Origin: Tubiluchus corallicola
Taxonomy: Eukaryota > Priapulida > Priapulimorpha > Priapulimorphida > Tubiluchidae
Length of the DNA stretch: 64,000 nt
Direction of reading: 5' to 3'
Assembly: GCA_030141605.1 (NCBI GenBank)
Contig: JAQGDQ010000387.1
Span: 157,225 to 221,224 of the forward strand
The translations under genes and the position numbers were made by a program. The notes under the pieces are model-generated. The model was given only the letters and a program-made list of their open reading frames with translations. It did not search any database and was not told where the DNA came from. Below, one piece after another: positions 26,501 to 38,320 of this stretch. The stretch's first letter is position 1; every line of letters starts with the position of its first letter.

Positions 26501-29500
26501 TTGTTCAACCTTACACCTGAATACAAGATGGGCGAACCCAGCAGTTGCACTGGTCATATTTTGATGTATATGGATGTATGTTGTTTCGGTGCTTCTACAT
26601 TCTAAATAAACATGGCACGTTCCACTTGTTGACATGCCATACATTTCTGTCCACTGCCCCGCATGGTCACTCAAATCTAGAGTTGTATTTGCTAAATCTT
26701 TTTGCAGTATATTTATATACGTCATTAACTGACCTTCTCTCCACTTTTTTGTCGTTTTAAGAGTTTTACGTAAAGGTGATGAACTAGCCACTCAAATGCT
26801 AAATTGCATTTGTGTGGTAATAATTCTCTCACCTAAGCCGTTTTTGAAAAAAATAGGATGTTCTCCATTCAAGATTTTATTGTTTTGTCCTTCAGTTTAA
26901 GATCGGTTTTCCTTTAATTTTGCCTTGCATTGTTAGGGCACAGGTTTGGCTGAGTTGCAAGACGCTGTTTTAACTCAAGCTGAACTAATGGATCTGAAGG
27001 GTGATAATTCAGGACTGGCTGAGGGAATTGTGATCGAGTCAAGAACTGACCAAGCTCGTGGCGGGTAAAAGTAGTTTTAAATTTCATTTTGAATGGACAT
27101 TTTTGATTTTTGTAGAGTAAAAATGATATGTGAAGATTTTAGTGCAAAAGAAGCTGTGGCCAGCAGGTTTTAAATAAGGATCATACCTCTCCCTCATAGT
27201 AAAAGGCACTCAACCATATTAATTCTATCTATTCTTCCAGGTAGATGTACACTCATATTTCGGTTTGCCGACAAAAGCGTGGGTCTGTATTTTTCATTAC
27301 TAAGCTAATACGGTATTAGACACACGGTAATGTGGAATCAATCGCCTAATTGTCTCAAAAACGTCTAGTACAGGCCGCTCCTAGACAAAAGTATAGAAAA
27401 ACTGTCATCAGTTGACTCATATAACTCTGCATAATTGATTCTATATTTCTATATATAGAAATATACATGCGGCTACACTGATGTACGTGATGTAAACAAA
27501 GTGACGGCCCGCCAACTAGCGGTCAGCTCGCAAAACATCAGACTGTGTTCGCATTATGCGGAACTTTTAACGGACCAGATTTTGTCCGAATTTTCCAATA
27601 TGTATAAAATTCACATACGGCAAACCGAGACATGAGTGTATTTATGAAAGAGACCCACATTATCATGTAGCCTGGTTTCTCCTGATTCTAAAGAGATATA
27701 AATTTTGCTCCGAGATGTGTGACCATGTTCCACTAAACTGTTTACATGGAGTTCCGGCAATAAACAAGAAATGAACATTTTTAAATGTTTTTTTTGCCCA
27801 CCATTCCTTAATTAACATCGTGAGTAATAAAGCCAAATTTTAATTGTTTTTCATCTAATAGTTTCCAGTTTGACTCTGGCCAAAATTTAGACACAAGTGT
27901 TCGCTAGATTTCTTGCATGTAGACGTCATATTGCAGAAAACATCTGTCAAGAACTATGCCGGTATGGCATATCCCAAGTTAAGGTGTTTTTACTCTGTTT
28001 ACATGAATCGTTGTGGTTCTTGCAAACCTTGCAAACTGGTTCTCGAATGTAAACGTAATGTTAAATTTGCATCGTAATCAATTACACATGTAATTGTCAT
28101 TCACGTCTCTAGTATAGCTAGCAACGTGTCCAACTGGCCATGTAATTAGATGAATTAGGGTTTTGTCATAGATCCATATATAGTAATTTTTCTGCGCAAA
28201 AGGCCTAGCTAGCCAAGGGTCACATAGCGTTGACAATCGCTGTTGCTCCTTTGCTCATTATCAAGGATGACCATGAGCACAATATAATAGGCATGTCTAA
28301 GGTCTTTTTGTATTAGACTTAATGTATACATTTAATGTAATCATGTCGTAATTTTGTCATATTCTTTTCTCTTTACTAAAACATAGAACTAAAATGAAGG
28401 TTTCTTATAATAGACCAGTAAACCTTTATTACTAAACGTGTACTATTTACTCTTGTTTCATAATCATTGTAAATATCATAATTGTAAAAATGTAATATTC
28501 AGCAATAATTATGCGCATATTTTAATTATTTGTTCTTATTTTTGATAGAATAGAAAAAGTACATACATGTAGAAAATTGCTGCAAAGTATACTCAATTCA
28601 GTATTTGCTTTGCAGCGAAAATGCAAAGGTAATTGAATTCAAGGCATTCAGTCGCTCAAGTTTTGCCCTCCCACCTATTTTTACAAAAATTCAAACTTTT
28701 TACATAAAGCTAAAAAGTTAAAAACATTCAATTAAATCGTAAAAATCAGATAAAATATTTTTGAAGAATAAAAACTAACCATTCATCGTAATAAAATTAA
28801 GTGTTTTCGACAACTTCCTAGTGACGCTTGGTGGGATCACAGAGGGAAATTTAAAATTTTTGAAATTGCCTCTTCCAGGACAAAGGGCTACATAGACATA
28901 GACATTTATTTTCTCCAAATGTGTCATAAATTTCCATTTTATGAGAAAATAACTTTATCCGTGGAGATGGGGCGAGGAAAGACCGTAGGTCATCTAGTCA
29001 GCAACCCCTTATAATTTAATATTCTAATAGCACAAAAAAGAATCGATGACACTGGATGCAATTATTGTTAATTACGTAAATAAAATAATCAAAATAAAGC
29101 AATAACAAAAAGAAAAATATAAAAACAAACATAACAACAATGGCGTAACTGAAAAAAAAGAATAATAATAAATGAAGATGATGAATAAGTATCACAAAAA
29201 TTAGTTACGAATTAAATAAAATACTAATGTACAACTGTGTTAACAGTAACATCATTTTTGCAGAAAATTGGCAACAATATTGGTACAAAGAGGAACTCTT
29301 AAAAAGGGTAACATCTTGGTAGCAGGCACCAGTATGGCTAAGGTAAGTGTATGATTTTTTTGAAGACATAAACTAGTTTCTGGTTATAAATTGCCAAAAT
29401 TCTCAACAGTGAAAACTAGAAAAATATTTGTAAGTACAAAAAAAATTTTTGTCGTTAATTCCTTCAGAACCTTGTCATTCAGAATAGGTCTTATAAGACC

Positions 29501-32500
29501 TATGACTTTTCTGCTATTGTGTAAACACAGACATAACTAAATGATTACAAATTAAGTATTGTTCTATTCAGGAGAATCTCAGCTATCCAATCATCCTATT
29601 TATTTGAACATTTATATATGATTTAATTTGATAAAATAAAGAAAAACACGCCCTTTTCAGGCACTCCAACTTAGCTTATTAAGTAGCTTAGTCTAGTATA
29701 CACTTGCGTGATCGTACACACTAATTTATTGATCACTTGCTTGCTAGAGCCCAAGCTGTGCAGTGTTCTGCTGCTATTCCAGGAAAAACCAACTGATCAG
29801 CCTGGGACAAATTAAAGTCGTTTCATCTTCTGACAGGAATTTCTCCTTAAAAATGGAGTAGACTTGAGTCCAAAGTGTGCCTGAGTGTTGCGTCTGGATT
29901 GCTGAAATTATCTGTATTAGGTCATTTCACAAGTAATACTGTACTTTGTTGCAGTGCAAACATTGCAGTTACTGAAAGGTTTTTTCTATTTATTCGTCAA
30001 AAATCTATTTTTAATTTGCTTAAAACAAATGCATTTCGTATATAATTTTGCATGAAGGTCCATTGTGTGAGGAGTAGAAACCTACAAAAATTATCAAATA
30101 TACTATAATCATTGCTTAGTGAGAGCAGTTTCTGTGCAAAATGCAGCAAATTCTTACGGTTCTGAAGGAGTTAAGGAGCATCTTATAAGCCGTAACCATA
30201 AATCACTTGCGGTTAAAAATTACCAAAATCATTTTAGGTTAGGTTAATGCTCGATGATACGGGAGAATCCGTAATTTCTGCACCGCCGAGCACACCCGTG
30301 GAGGTTACTGGATGGAGGGAACTACCACATCCTGGTGATGAGGTATTACAAGTGGAATCTGAGGTATGAGTGCAGTGTAGCAATTTTATGGAAACTCAAA
30401 CTTACCTCAATCATCTGTTATACAAGAAACATTTAGTCTGCAGCAACAAGCTTAAGATGTTTTAATTAGAAATTTAAAACTGAAGTGATCTGGCGAAAAC
30501 ATGGCTGTCAAAAACATGAAATACTTGGTTGTCACTGAAGTGAAAACTTAATGCACAAAAGAACACCCTTCATAAATAAAACTTAAAAAATTTGTCTTCA
30601 AATTTTATATCACCTACATGTTGCCTTATTGTGCACAGAGGTTCTGTTAGCAGTAACGCTGTATAAAACTTGCAAATTTAAATTCCTGTGACGACTGTTA
30701 GGCACAGCCATTTTAACAATAAGTCATTTAAGTTTAGACAATATTGCATAAAGTTTGAAAACGTAATCACAGCATTCGTAGCACACACTTTACTAACTAA
30801 GCAAAAGTATAATACTTTATCTTGTCAATAAGATCAATAATGTGCCTTTTGGTGAATCAGTGGTGCACACTGGGATGGTGATGCAGTGCTCTTTTACCAG
30901 GTGGCATGCAGGTTTTAGACAGTTAAGCGTAATGTTAAGTAATATAACTTTGTATGGAAAGTTTTTTGAGACATATTTTAAAATTATTTTTTCTTTTCTT
31001 TAAACTTTCCATTTATAATTAGCTGTTTCACACTATTCTGAGCTTTTATATTTCATTTTTCGAAGTTTTTACAGAATATAATACTATTCGTAGTAAGTTG
31101 AACTTCTGTATTTGACTAAACAACTTTTGTTTTGGTTCTGTGACAAAGATATCAAACACGTTTTTAAGACATGCAAATGATCAAACTTTAGATGCCAAAT
31201 TATCTTAAAAAATTGCTAAGTATCGTTTCTTACTTCAGTCCAGAGCAAGAGACGTGATCAAGTATCGACAGGGCAAGGCAATGGAGGAGAAAATGGAGAA
31301 AGATGCTGTTGTCATTGGACAGAAAGTGCAGGAGCATCAACGTTGGTATGCTGTGCGACAGCCTTGAATTGCCCTTGTTTTATTGCATTGCCGGGCTTGA
31401 ACATTTTGCTAGCTAAAACTGTAGTGATTTAGATTTTTATAAGAAGAAAAATATATGTTTAAAAAATATATAAGCATTATATATTTGGTACAGAATGAAT
31501 TTTACTAGAAAATTTATTATCATTACAGAATGAATTTTACCAGAAAATGTGTGCTAAATCAAATGTGTTTATTTCTTTGGCTTCTTCAAAGCTTATAGTG
31601 TTAACCTAAAATGATATGATGTAGTATGCCAGATTTTAGCTCCATGATTGCAGTGTCTGATTTGCAGGTATCAAGCCGAACTGGAGAAAAAACGTGCCAT
31701 TGGCAGGCGAAAGCGTTTCCGTGATCCACGGAGAGAGAAAGAGTCGGTAGAACGAACGAAACCCCATCTTGGGATCATAATTCGTGGTGTGTTGATAATT
31801 TTTTATATATAAATTTCAGAAGAGTTGGCATTTTGGCACTTCGTTCGTCTAGTTTTTGTTTCTTTAGACGTTTCGGTACGATTAGTGGTTTAGTTAAAAA
31901 AATCACGAAGTTTAGCAATGCTCCAGGTCTGTCACAACGCAATAACAGAAGGCCCTGCCAGTCACATTTCAGTACAGTAAGTTTTCGCTAAAAGACTCCC
32001 TGTTTAGCGATGTTTCGTTTTAGCAATGCTAATCGTTTGATTACTTTTCTCGCTTAACATCGTATGCTTTATTGTAACGCTAGTTTTTTTGCTTTACTTT
32101 GAGCACTAAAATCTTCTTCACTGGGCTTCTACTCTATCAAGAAGCCCGTCACTTGACCCAGATCACCGTAGCAGAACTAAACTGACAGCAGACAATCAGC
32201 TACAGCTATAGGCAGGCCACGATGATTCGTTGCTTTCCCACATTTAGATAAAATTCTTTTCAATAAAACGCGAGAGTTTCAGCTGATAAAATTCTCTCCT
32301 GCTACATAGTTAATTGCTGCGTTCACCTCATTTGCATTTTAGCTGCCACAAACACAGCACTTGTAATATTTTAATTAAAGAAACGCTGTAGAACTGTAAG
32401 TAATAAACCATACAAAGTGTTTAATTTCTTAACCAAAACTTATTGATTTTTCTCCTGCATGCAAACTGAACCTTTTAACATAGTCATGCTCAGTTGTTTT

Positions 32501-35500
32501 CGCCTCTCTGCAATCAACTGGATGTTTTAACATGGCCAAGCACTAGTGATTTTTGCTCTTGAAATGCAACTAAATGCTTTTACATTGTTTCTTATGGAAC
32601 ACATTACCGCCGAAAGCAAAAATGTACTGTACCAACATGCAACGAGCCTGTTATCTGGGGAACTGTCCTCTTACAATCCTGTAAAATGTTCCTGGTGAGG
32701 ACTAAAAATGAAAGAGTTTTGGAAATGTATGGCAACCAGGAGTGGGAAGTGGTTCATTTTTCCACATGCTGGATAATTCTTTGTAGTTGTTTTGATTAGT
32801 GATGGATAGTTGTTTTGATTAGTGATGTACAGCTTTAGCTCAAAAGACTCGCCCAAAAACTAATTTGCCTTTCCTACCACTTCGCGACGAAGAAAAATAT
32901 CTAGTAGAAATTATTTTAGGATTATCATTGAAAATTTTTAGAGATGCGTATTCTTACTTGGCTCGGAAGATATTGGTCCTAACTTTTTGCTTGTGGAATT
33001 TTTTCTTGGCTGAGTTAGATCATATCCTCTTTCATTTTGCTAAACTACAAGCTTACTGAGGTCAATTACTTTACTTTTGCTATGAACAAAAATTAATAAA
33101 ATTGTAATTTAAAAGCGATAATTTTAGAAAAGCTTTCATATGATATCGAAATTACCTCAGTAGACTATATTATAAAGTAGATATCTGCAAATAGTTTGTG
33201 AAGTTGCTTTTACGAATTTGGACCAAAAACAGCAAAATGTGAGCAAAATCTTGATTTGCAAAATACAAAAACATATTTAATAAACTTATACCACCTTTGT
33301 CTTACAGGTGATGTGGATGGGTCAGTTGAAGCTCTCCTAGATGTGCTGACAACATACAAGTCGAACAAATGTGATTTGGACATCGTGAATTTCGGTGTAG
33401 GACCTGTGACTGAGACAGACCTTGAATTAGCGCAGACATTTAATGGTATGTAAAATGGCGAAGCGCAGTTTCTAGATTTGTCCAGTATCTTATCGAATTT
33501 TTGTGCAAAATTGTTTGTGTGTCATTCATAATATCAAAGGTTGAATCATCGGGAGTGACGAATGTTGTCAGAAGCAGTTGTTCCATTTTTCTTTATTTTG
33601 CTGTATTTCTTCACTTTTTTATTAGATTTTGAGTGGTCAATCTTAAAAAACTGAGACTCCATTAGTAGCCTCTCTATATTTGTTAAGCTGTAACACTAAA
33701 CTAGTACTGTAGGGAAATATTTATCATTCAGAATAAATAGATAGATAAATATGTAAATATATTTTTAAATTTTTACTCCATTAACATGTTATGTGTGCAA
33801 ATTTTTCTCTTCTGATCATCAGTTTTTCTTTTGATCGTCAAGAGTTCTAACACACGTAGACCCATGTTATATAGAGAAAATTACTCCAGTCAGTGAGTTG
33901 CTTTGCTAAACAAAATCAGAACGTCCAGCGTGAAATCCGAACCTGCAGCTTTCGGATCACCGTTCAAGCATCTAATTGAGCTAGTTTTCGTAGAATACTT
34001 ATCCAGTGCTGCACTGGTGCAAAATTCATAGGAAAACCTGTGGAGGTTTTAGTCCCATTTGCAAAGAAATTGGGAAAAAACGCCAAATCTATAGTAGCTC
34101 AGTTTACTTCAAACCTCTCATTAGTTGCAAAATAATATTTGTTGTCTTATCCTAACTATTTGTCTTCACGTTGTTGTGTCTTCTAGGCGTGATTTATGCA
34201 TTTAATGTAACGGTACCTGAGCTCATCTTGCAAAGGGCAGAGGAGTTGGAAATACCTTTACGCAATGAAAACGTCATCTACAAACTGATAGATTTACTCA
34301 GAGAAGATCTAAACAGTCGGCTGCCACAAGTGGAGAAGCAGGAAGTGATCGGTAGGTACTGGGTATCCTGTTTGGCAAATGATTCTGCGATAACTTAAAT
34401 TATTTGGCTTTGAGAACTAGATATTTCTGTGCACATAGAGCACGTTATATTGGAGGCAGTTGTAAAACCATTTCTTTTGCAACTAAAGACAATTTCTGTG
34501 AAACAGTAAGCTTAGTGGCACGCTTACTAACGTTTTGCGATATCATATCCCGTTTTCAGTCTGTAAAATTAACATACCAATGATGCAGCATTTAAATTTT
34601 AGTAGATGTTGTTCTAGCAGATTGACAGATTTAGTCATTCTTTTCTCAAGTAGTAAAAGCTATGAAGTGAAAACAACAGCATTATAGCATTAAAAATTTT
34701 ATATGCATAGTTTACATTGTCAGTCTACCAGCAGTACGATCTATCAAAATTCAATTTTCTACGATGTTGTTAATGTAATGTTACATCCATTACGATTTAA
34801 GAAAGGGATATACAGGAAATATTAAGAGTTTAATGAAAAAGAGCGACATAGCGAGGGGTTTGGCCACCCTGTGATGTAGCCAAATTGCCTGCCCCCTCCT
34901 TAAGTGTAACACACCTGACACGTATATGAAGATACTTATTCATACAAAGCTAAGGTATTTATTTTTAACAAAAATGTGAAAAACGTGAATGCCCCCTCCG
35001 TAAATGTAACACACCTTCGGTCATTACTAACACACGTATATGAAGATACTTATTCATATAAAGACTAAGGTATTTTTTCTTAACGAAAATATGAAAAACA
35101 CTAAAAACATTGCACAACTAGATTATAACTTTCTGACTTTTCGAATTGTAAAGTCTTTTATGATCTCATCAACAGTAAGTGATTTGGTATATTCTCTTTC
35201 AATTGAAAGAATCACTAAGCTAGTGAGTCTATGACTGCTAACAGTTGTGCGAAGATAATTCATTATTAATTTCAACTTAGAAAAACTTCACTCCCAGCTA
35301 ACCACACTCTCAGCTTTTGCCAAAAATATACTCAATAATGTCATCAAGTCTGGCGTCAGATTTTGAAAACCATATTTGATGGTGGACCTTCTTTCCAATT
35401 TTTGATGCTGTATGCCCTGTAGTACTGGCCGCCCTGTGCTGTCCGCACACCCCGCACACCCCACGCTACGCCACTGACTCACACTTACAATTATTACCTG

Positions 35501-36834
35501 GATGCCTAACATGTTTCCTATAATACGCTTTCTTATTTCAATGTATCTACTTCAGGAAAAGCCAACGTTCTACAGGAGTTTCTCATCAGAGTAAGGAATA
35601 AGAAAGTTCCTGTGGCCGGGTGTCGCTGTGCAAGCGGGAATTTGATGAAGAAACAACACCTGTTCAGATTGACGAGAGGAGATGAGGTCGTTCACGAAGG
35701 TGAGTTCATTAGTAAGTATTAAGTATTCGACACTATTTGTTGTTTTTGCTTTGACAGAACCTAGCTGTGCGACATTTTGCAAAACTGTGATCACCACACA
35801 ATTAATTTTCTGTCTGCTGGCAGAAAATTAGTTTATTTTAAGAAGACTTTACAAACCTCTGAGCAGTTTGCATCCTCAAGCATTGGATGACAGGTTGTTC
35901 ACACTATTATTATTCATTTTTCTATCCCATCTGTGTATGTTATTCTATGTGTTTTTTAACATTTCCAGTTGCATTTTAAATAATGGTACAAATTTTGCAT
36001 TATATTCTGTAAACAAGGTTTTATTTATGCAGTTTATTTTTTATTTTATTTTTTATTGACATTTATACATGTAATAAAACAGTACAAAAGAAAGAAATCG
36101 GCAGACACAAACACACTGATTCTATATAGTACAAAAAATGGTGCACAAAAATAAATATGTCAGTAATACACTAAAATTGTTTACATCTCACTAAAAAACC
36201 TACTTTAAAATGTAACTAAATATAAATTACCTACACTATACACTTGTATATACACAGTTATATACAATAATACGATATGGATGGAACCAGTTAGTTGGCA
36301 ATCATACACATGTTTCAAATAAAGTTACAACAAGGCAGTAAATATTTAACGTTAGTAGTAGTGAATTGCTAAAAAATTATTAACTAGTAGTAATTAGTAG
36401 TACCAACTACATGTGAGTCCAGAGCATTCCAAATGTTTACAACTCTGTTAGCTAAAGAGAATTTGAGATGTTTAATCTCGAAAAACATGTAAACAGTTTA
36501 AAGTTGTGATTACGTAACTCACTGGTTAAAGCATACTGAAATAATCGTCCAAATTTAAACTTGCCATTCTATGACAAATTTTGCACAATTGCAAATTTTT
36601 TGTCGGTTGGTTAAAAAAGTAAACTTAAACAGCAACCGTCATCATCATCATCATCATCTAGGTCCGATAATCTCCCTGAAGCATTTCAAGAACGAGGTGG
36701 ATTCCATAAAAACCGACACGGAGTGCGGAATCATGATGGAGAACAGCGAAGTCCGGTTCCAACCCGGTGACGTCATTCTCTGCTACCGGACTTACTATGT
36801 TGACGACGAAATTGATTGGGATGCGGGTTTCTGA
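17561..36834 (+). CDS. MTIF2: Mitochondrial translation initiation factor 2, complete, 18 coding exons
   Basis: MTIF2 is the GTPase that brings formyl-Met-tRNA to the mitochondrial small ribosomal subunit. Coding exons: 17561-17661, 18425-18527, 18954-19101, 19833-19901, 20339-20450, 21456-21616, 23488-23667, 25554-25603, 25985-26074, 26937-27064, 29264-29342, 30238-30363, 31239-31345, 31668-31786, 33308-33445, 34187-34351, 35556-35699, 36662-36834. They sum to 2193 nt, 730 residues plus stop, against 727 in human. The N-terminus is basic and amphipathic ([20 protein letters not shown]), as for a matrix-targeting signal. GTPase motifs: G1 GHVDHGKT (197-204), G2 [11 protein letters not shown]3 DTPGH (245-249), G4 NKVD (299-302), G5 SALK (335-338). 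Later blocks [40 protein letters not shown] and a C-terminal DWDAGF match the beta-barrel and C-terminal domains. All exon joins keep frame across GT-AG introns. The exact first ATG is the least certain point; an acceptor 55 bases upstream implies a 5' UTR intron. Confidence 0.96.
20873..21287. mobile_element. Tigger-like MITE with TA target site, MTIF2 intron 5
   Basis: The left end cagtgttccctcgctatttc and the right end, inverted, cagtgttcactcacttatca form terminal inverted repeats flanked by TA on both sides (20871-20872 and 21288-21289). Length 415 bp with no transposase. The terminus is of the widespread pogo/Tigger kind. Confidence 0.85.
23752..24223 (-). mobile_element. Inverted-repeat element, MTIF2 intron 7 (relative of 27248-27640)
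   Basis: Imperfect terminal inverted repeats (ctcagtgatgagaatttt against ctcagggatgagaatgac on the other strand). Its interior, including gaccgctagttggcaggccg and the adjoining 30 bases, reappears reverse-complemented in the element at 27248-27640 in intron 10, so these are two members of one family in opposite orientation 3 kb apart. No coding sequence. Confidence 0.75.
24300..24716 (-). pseudogene. LINE (CR1-like) C-terminal relic, MTIF2 intron 7
   Basis: Minus-strand reading gives [20 protein letters not shown] followed, with interruption, by [20 protein letters not shown] and a Phe/Lys-rich tail, the standard carboxy-terminal sequence of CR1/jockey-type LINE polymerases. 5' truncated and non-functional. 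Confidence 0.8.
24770..24815. mobile_element. Possible solo transposon terminus
   Basis: The sequence tatacagggtggacacaaaa at about 24771 resembles mariner-type terminal repeats, but I find no partner end nearby, so this is only a suggestion. Confidence 0.25.
25069..25367. mobile_element. Harbinger-type MITE with TTA target duplication, MTIF2 intron 7
   Basis: Ends ctgtgcattcagactaacaa and, inverted, tgggatgttcagactagtga, each bordered by TTA (25066-25068 and 25368-25370). A similar tctagtctgaacat word occurs again inside. The 3-bp TTA duplication and terminal motif suit PIF/Harbinger MITEs. About 299 bp; no coding sequence. Confidence 0.7.
27248..27640 (+). mobile_element. Inverted-repeat element, MTIF2 intron 10
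   Basis: Terminal inverted repeats tacactcatatttcggtttg and, inverted, tacactcatgtctcggtttg. Its centre matches the antisense of the element at 23752-24223. Non-coding and probably mobilised in trans. Confidence 0.8.
28880..29020 (-). repeat. Probable 3' tail of a LINE or related repeat, MTIF2 intron 10
   Basis: The stretch beginning catagacatagacatttatt and continuing into a Gly/Arg-coding-like purine block has the look of a minus-strand LINE 3' end. No protein homology is visible, so the assignment rests on texture only. Confidence 0.3.
31975..32629. mobile_element. CAGT...ACTG element with TA target site, MTIF2 intron 14
   Basis: The left end cagtaagttttcgctaaaag followed by tgtttagcgatgtttcgttt is clearly related to the inverted right end of the element at 11039-11764. 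Both ends are bordered by TA (31973-31974, 32630-32631); the right end, inverted, is cagtacatttttgctttcgg. Length 655 bp, no transposase. Confidence 0.8.
33920..33998 (-). mobile_element. tRNA-derived SINE head, MTIF2 intron 15
   Basis: The minus strand shows TAGCTCAATTAG (box A, 33972-33983) and GGTTCGGATTTC (box B, 33932-33943) at tRNA-like spacing. The flanking acceptor stem does not pair, so it is a SINE head or pseudogene. Confidence 0.6.
34839..35477 (-). mobile_element. Internally deleted hAT-type transposon, MTIF2 intron 16
   Basis: The right end inverted reads cagtggcgtagcgtgggg, a common hAT (ZMYM-type) terminus, and the left end gagcgacatagcgaggggtt is its degraded partner. Between them the minus strand encodes [20 protein letters not shown], typical of the hAT C-terminal dimerisation region, with stops and frameshifts. 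It also contains a direct duplication: gtatatgaagatacttattc occurs at 34922 and again at 35036. The transposase is dead. Confidence 0.75.
36060..36560 (-). pseudogene. LINE (CR1-like) C-terminal relic, MTIF2 intron 17
   Basis: Minus strand gives [20 protein letters not shown], the usual FxxRVVxxWNxLP-type end of CR1-like polymerases, followed by a degenerate tail ending in T-rich sequence at about 36030-36060. Truncated and interrupted. Confidence 0.75.
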
Positions 36835-37342
36835 CGTCAGCGTTTCACTAGGAAGATTGGTTGGTGTTAATTCATCATTTTTGTACATAATTTATGTTAC
36901 ATTCTCATGATATCGTATTGCGACCTAACATCTCATTTAGGTCATGTGGTTATAGTAATTTACGTAATTTATATTGTTTCAAATTTTCTTTTGCCCAACT
37001 GTGAAACCAGAATGAGAAATCGTCTGACTTGGAATTGAAAATCTGTAATCAGAAAAATGCTTGTAATTTTCACCAATTTTCTGGAATGTTTTCCGGATTA
37101 TGCAATTATTTTTCAGTGCACTTGTAAGCCTTTACTAAGCTTCTGTCAACAAGCCTAGTTATTGTAGATGTGCCAGTCTTTTGTTTATTCATGCTGAACT
37201 TTTCAATTTTTTCATGCTAAAGGTTTTGGAAATGTGCTATGCTCAGTGCAGTCATATTATTATTGTTGATAATTATTATTATTAGCGTGATGATCTCGAA
37301 AATTATTGTTTTCCATGCTGAAATCTGTAGTCTACTTGGTTC

Positions 37343-37405
37343 AGTACTCCAGTGGCACAGTGTGAAAGTTCTAATCTCAAGGTCTTGGGTTCAAATCCCA
37401 TTTTG
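37343..37405 (+). mobile_element. tRNA-derived SINE head in MTIF2 3' flank
   Basis: Contains box A-like AGTGGCACAGTGTG (37351) and a consensus box B GGTTCAAATCC (37388-37398). The intervening length is tRNA-like, but stems are incomplete. It sits between the MTIF2 stop and its likely polyadenylation signal. Confidence 0.65.
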
Positions 37406-37464
37406 TTCATTATTTTTCAGCATATTCTTTTTTAACTCATTAACCATAAGGTTAATAGTGGCGT

Positions 37465-37470
37465 AATAAA
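37465..37470 (+). terminator. MTIF2: Candidate MTIF2 polyadenylation signal AATAAA
   Basis: First canonical AATAAA downstream of the MTIF2 stop codon, 631 bases away; a second occurs at 37803-37808. Use of either is inferred. Confidence 0.45.
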
Positions 37471-38314
37471 TGCAATGGTTTATTAACTTCTGGCATTCAA
37501 AGTCAAAATCTATTTGATAATCTGCATGATTATTAGGCAGTTGTCTTTGAGCTGCATTGACACACAAGCATTTTTATTTATTGTCATTTATAAAACACAT
37601 GAATGTAGTTTTGCCATCATATAGTATCCTTTCTTGGACAATAGATTGCACCAGTTATGGACGTGTTAGTCAGTGTGTGTGCTTTAAACTTAACTGCCAA
37701 CTGCCATTTTGTAAAAAAATGAGTTTGTACTGCATTTCAACCTTGCATTTTACCAAATCAAGTCCAAAATTTAAATTATTATGTGTTTGTCTTGCAATGA
37801 TGAATAAATGGCCAAAAGCTTTTAGGAAATCTGAATGTTTCCTTGGCTTGTTCAGACAGTCATTGTACACTGTCTCGAGGGTTATTTATGCTTTTGCTTG
37901 TTCATACAAATCATTTATCTGTGACTTCAATGGGTGTTGTTTAGACAATGTCGTATGTGACCATAGAGTGCGTAACGAACATGTATTGTTCATACAGGTA
38001 TCTTTTTGTTAGGTATACACATTTACGCTGGTTACAAAACAGCATTTTAAAATAGTTTTAAGTGCCTTCAGAAAAAGGCCTCCATTTTTCTGCATTGCAT
38101 CTTGAGCTTTTTATCCGGTTTGGAAATTGTCTGTGTGAATTTTTTTTGTATATAATTTCTGTTTATATCATTTTTGTCACTGCTATCAGACAAACAATTT
38201 CAGCTGACTGCCGTTAATCTACAACAAGTATTTCTGCATCGCTCTCAGCATTCAATGCTGGGACACTAAAATTATGTTCATGCAACCAAAAATCTGGCTA
38301 TTTTTGACAACACA

Positions 38315-38320
38315 TTTATT
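38315..38320 (-). terminator. PRDM1: Candidate PRDM1 polyadenylation signal
   Basis: TTTATT on the plus strand is AATAAA on the PRDM1 strand, the first I see after the PRDM1 stop, implying a 3' UTR of about 1.1 kb. MTIF2 and PRDM1 converge with their ends roughly 0.5-0.9 kb apart. Confidence 0.45.

Noticed and set aside
36571-36834. Open frame starting upstream with a run of six histidines
   Set aside because: The His codons are the catcatcat tract just before the acceptor of the last MTIF2 exon; only 36662-36834 is coding.
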